A stretch of DNA of 64,000 bases from positions 1-64,000 of the forward strand of contig NZ_JAILFV010000120.1 of the NCBI RefSeq assembly GCF_024697385.1, written 5' to 3'. Both the position numbers and the translations under genes were made by a program. The notes under the pieces were generated by a model. It searched no databases, was not told the origin of the DNA, and saw only the letters and a program-made list of their open reading frames with translations. Shown here in pieces: positions 62,699 through 64,000 of the stretch (position 1 is its first letter; each line of letters starts with the position of its first letter). The DNA is from Anaerovibrio sp. Its GTDB lineage: Bacteria > Bacillota > Negativicutes > Selenomonadales > Selenomonadaceae.

Positions 62699-63115
62699 AT
62701 GTCAATAACAAAAATTATTTCCAAATCCCCTCCCCAGACCGCTACTAATGCCAGTAATTATTCTGATAGTGTGGATACTATCGCCGGCACCTTTGCAGAG
62801 CTCCTCAAAAGTAAAATAAATACCTTTACCGAAACCGCGAAGGAAATGTCACAGCAGCAGGAAGAGCTGACTTCCCTGAAAAAAGATAGGGCAATTACCG
62901 AAATAATACGCCGTATCATGCCCGATGGCAGTATCATGGTAACAAAATATTCCAACGGAAGGGTGGAAAGCCGTTATCGAAAATACCCACATATGGTAGT
63001 AGTTCCGGATGACACTTCACCAATACCCCATTCTTCTGATGGATACCCTCTTACTGCCCAACAGACAATGGTTTTAAAACCAAGCAGAAGTATTGCAGGA
63101 GAGCTTTTCAGCTAA
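62699..63115 (+). CDS. Hypothetical protein (~138 aa)
   Basis: MSITKIISKSPPQTATNASNY..; start after GAAGGTGGTGATTAT; family not recognised. Confidence 0.6.
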   Translation: MSITKIISKSPPQTATNASNYSDSVDTIAGTFAELLKSKINTFTETAKEMSQQQEELTSLKKDRAITEIIRRIMPDGSIMVTKYSNGRVESRYRKYPHMVVVPDDTSPIPHSSDGYPLTAQQTMVLKPSRSIAGELFS

Positions 63116-63178
63116 GCATTACTCCTGATGGTTTCCTGCCTGCCATCCTGTATAAAGACGAATGTTAAACGCCACAGA

Positions 63179-63349
63179 TATAACTCGGTGTAAGCTGTCC
63201 CCTTCCTCTATAGGTGGGGGGGGGACAAGCTTTAACAGGTGGTGAGCATAGCTCCCACCTCGTTGCGACACGAAGTTAGTCCCTTTAGGGGAAACGCTAA
63301 TTGGAAGTTTTTCTTTTTTAAAAGAAAAATTTGAACAATGGCGTTATAA
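63179..63349 (-). repeat. Dispersed hairpin repeat, subtype B, copy 10
   Basis: TATAACTCGGTGTAAGCTGTCCCC..GGTGGTGAGCATAGCTCCCACCTCGTTGCGACACGAAGTTAGTCCCTTTAGGGGAAACGCTAATTGG..GAACAATGGCGTTATAA. Confidence 0.95.
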
Positions 63350-63517
63350 TTCTGTGGCGTTTGATATTAGGACTTTAATCTTATCTAGCTAAGACTTTTT
63401 ATCTATATTTTTTGCATTTTTTATTTTTTTGTGTTGAAATATTGCGCTTAACACTTTATAATTTAAAAGTGTAAAAGATATCTACCTATATTTTTATATT
63501 AGTATTGGAGGAAGATA

Positions 63518-63814
63518 ATGGCGAGACAGAAAAAATCAGGAGAAGCATTGGTGCCTGCAACCACCGATGTGGGGCTAAAGGCTCACATCTATGTATCTAT
63601 TGACGATTTACAGGAGAAAAAAATATTTCAAAACATAATCCTTAAGGATTATATCGTTGAACACTGCTATGCCAATTTCAGTGGCTACGATTATACCCTT
63701 GTAGTAAATCCTCCAACTCTGTTGGACTTTAATGAATACTGCGACAACCTAAAAAGAATGTTGCCCAGTCTTTCCTGTAAAACCTACCTTTCAGGCGGTG
63801 AACCATATAAATAA
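63518..63814 (+). CDS. Hypothetical protein, 98 aa
   Basis: ATG preceded by TTGGAGGAAGATA; soluble composition; family not recognised. Confidence 0.6.
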   Translation: MARQKKSGEALVPATTDVGLKAHIYVSIDDLQEKKIFQNIILKDYIVEHCYANFSGYDYTLVVNPPTLLDFNEYCDNLKRMLPSLSCKTYLSGGEPYK

Positions 63815-63848
63815 GGAATCAATTTCAACTAATCCCATTAACCGGAGA

Positions 63849-63893
63849 GCACTCAGCAGAGGATGTATACCTCACCCTCTGCTGAGTCTTTTT
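63849..63893 (+). terminator. Terminator hairpin
   Basis: ACTCAGCAGAGGatgtatacctcaCCCTCTGCTGAGTCTTTTTTA. Confidence 0.75.
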
Positions 63894-63950
63894 TATGATG
63901 ATTAAAACAGCAATCCCCAGAGCGTAGAAATGCCCTGGAGCTTTGCATCA

Positions 63951-64000
63951 TAATGCCATTGTTCATATTTTTCTTTTGAAAAAAGAAAAATATGAACAAT
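63951..64000 (+). repeat. Dispersed hairpin repeat, solo module 1 (copy 11, cut by window end)
   Basis: TAATGCCATTGTTCATATTTTTCTTTTGAAAAAAGAAAAATATGAACAAT, an almost perfect palindrome. Confidence 0.75.

Noticed and set aside
1-64000. CRISPR array
   Set aside because: The repeats found are long, dispersed and palindromic, with no regularly spaced short direct repeats or spacers and no cas genes.
63951-64000. Final palindrome as a simple terminator
   Set aside because: It begins with TAATGCCATTGTTC and shares the module 1 layout. It is more likely a repeat-family member, though the window end prevents proof.

Overview
This 64 kb window looks like a chromosomal segment from a diderm Firmicute (Negativicutes/Selenomonadales-like). 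The basis is a heptose/LPS core locus, an LptD-like protein and an SLH-domain OmpM-type porin alongside Firmicutes-type housekeeping operons. Most genes are ordinary housekeeping genes on the minus strand: central carbon metabolism (manA, phosphoglucomutase, pfkA, pyk, pgi, nagA, deoC), secG-est-rnr-smpB, the LPS inner-core operon, the hem operon, nifS/nifU with an Rrf2 regulator, two-component systems, a chemotaxis receptor, a secretin and an FtsA-like ATPase. RNA genes are one tRNA-Gly(CCC) and one probable 6S RNA. The most unusual content is a dispersed family of structured 50-171 bp repeats with about 11 copies. They have TTATAACG-type terminal inverted repeats, a modular two-hairpin architecture, two subtypes (A ~145 bp, B ~168-171 bp), solo half-elements, and one deeply diverged copy. 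Stem sequences co-vary between copies. Empty sites can be reconstructed for one copy inside an adhesin gene and for another copy in the loop of a 12-bp palindrome. Other points worth checking are an anaerobic NrdD ORF that ends before the expected glycyl-radical motif, a candidate sRNA, an unannotated 28-aa membrane peptide, and an apparent IS200/IS605-type end remnant. All calls come from reading the sequence; no database search was run.
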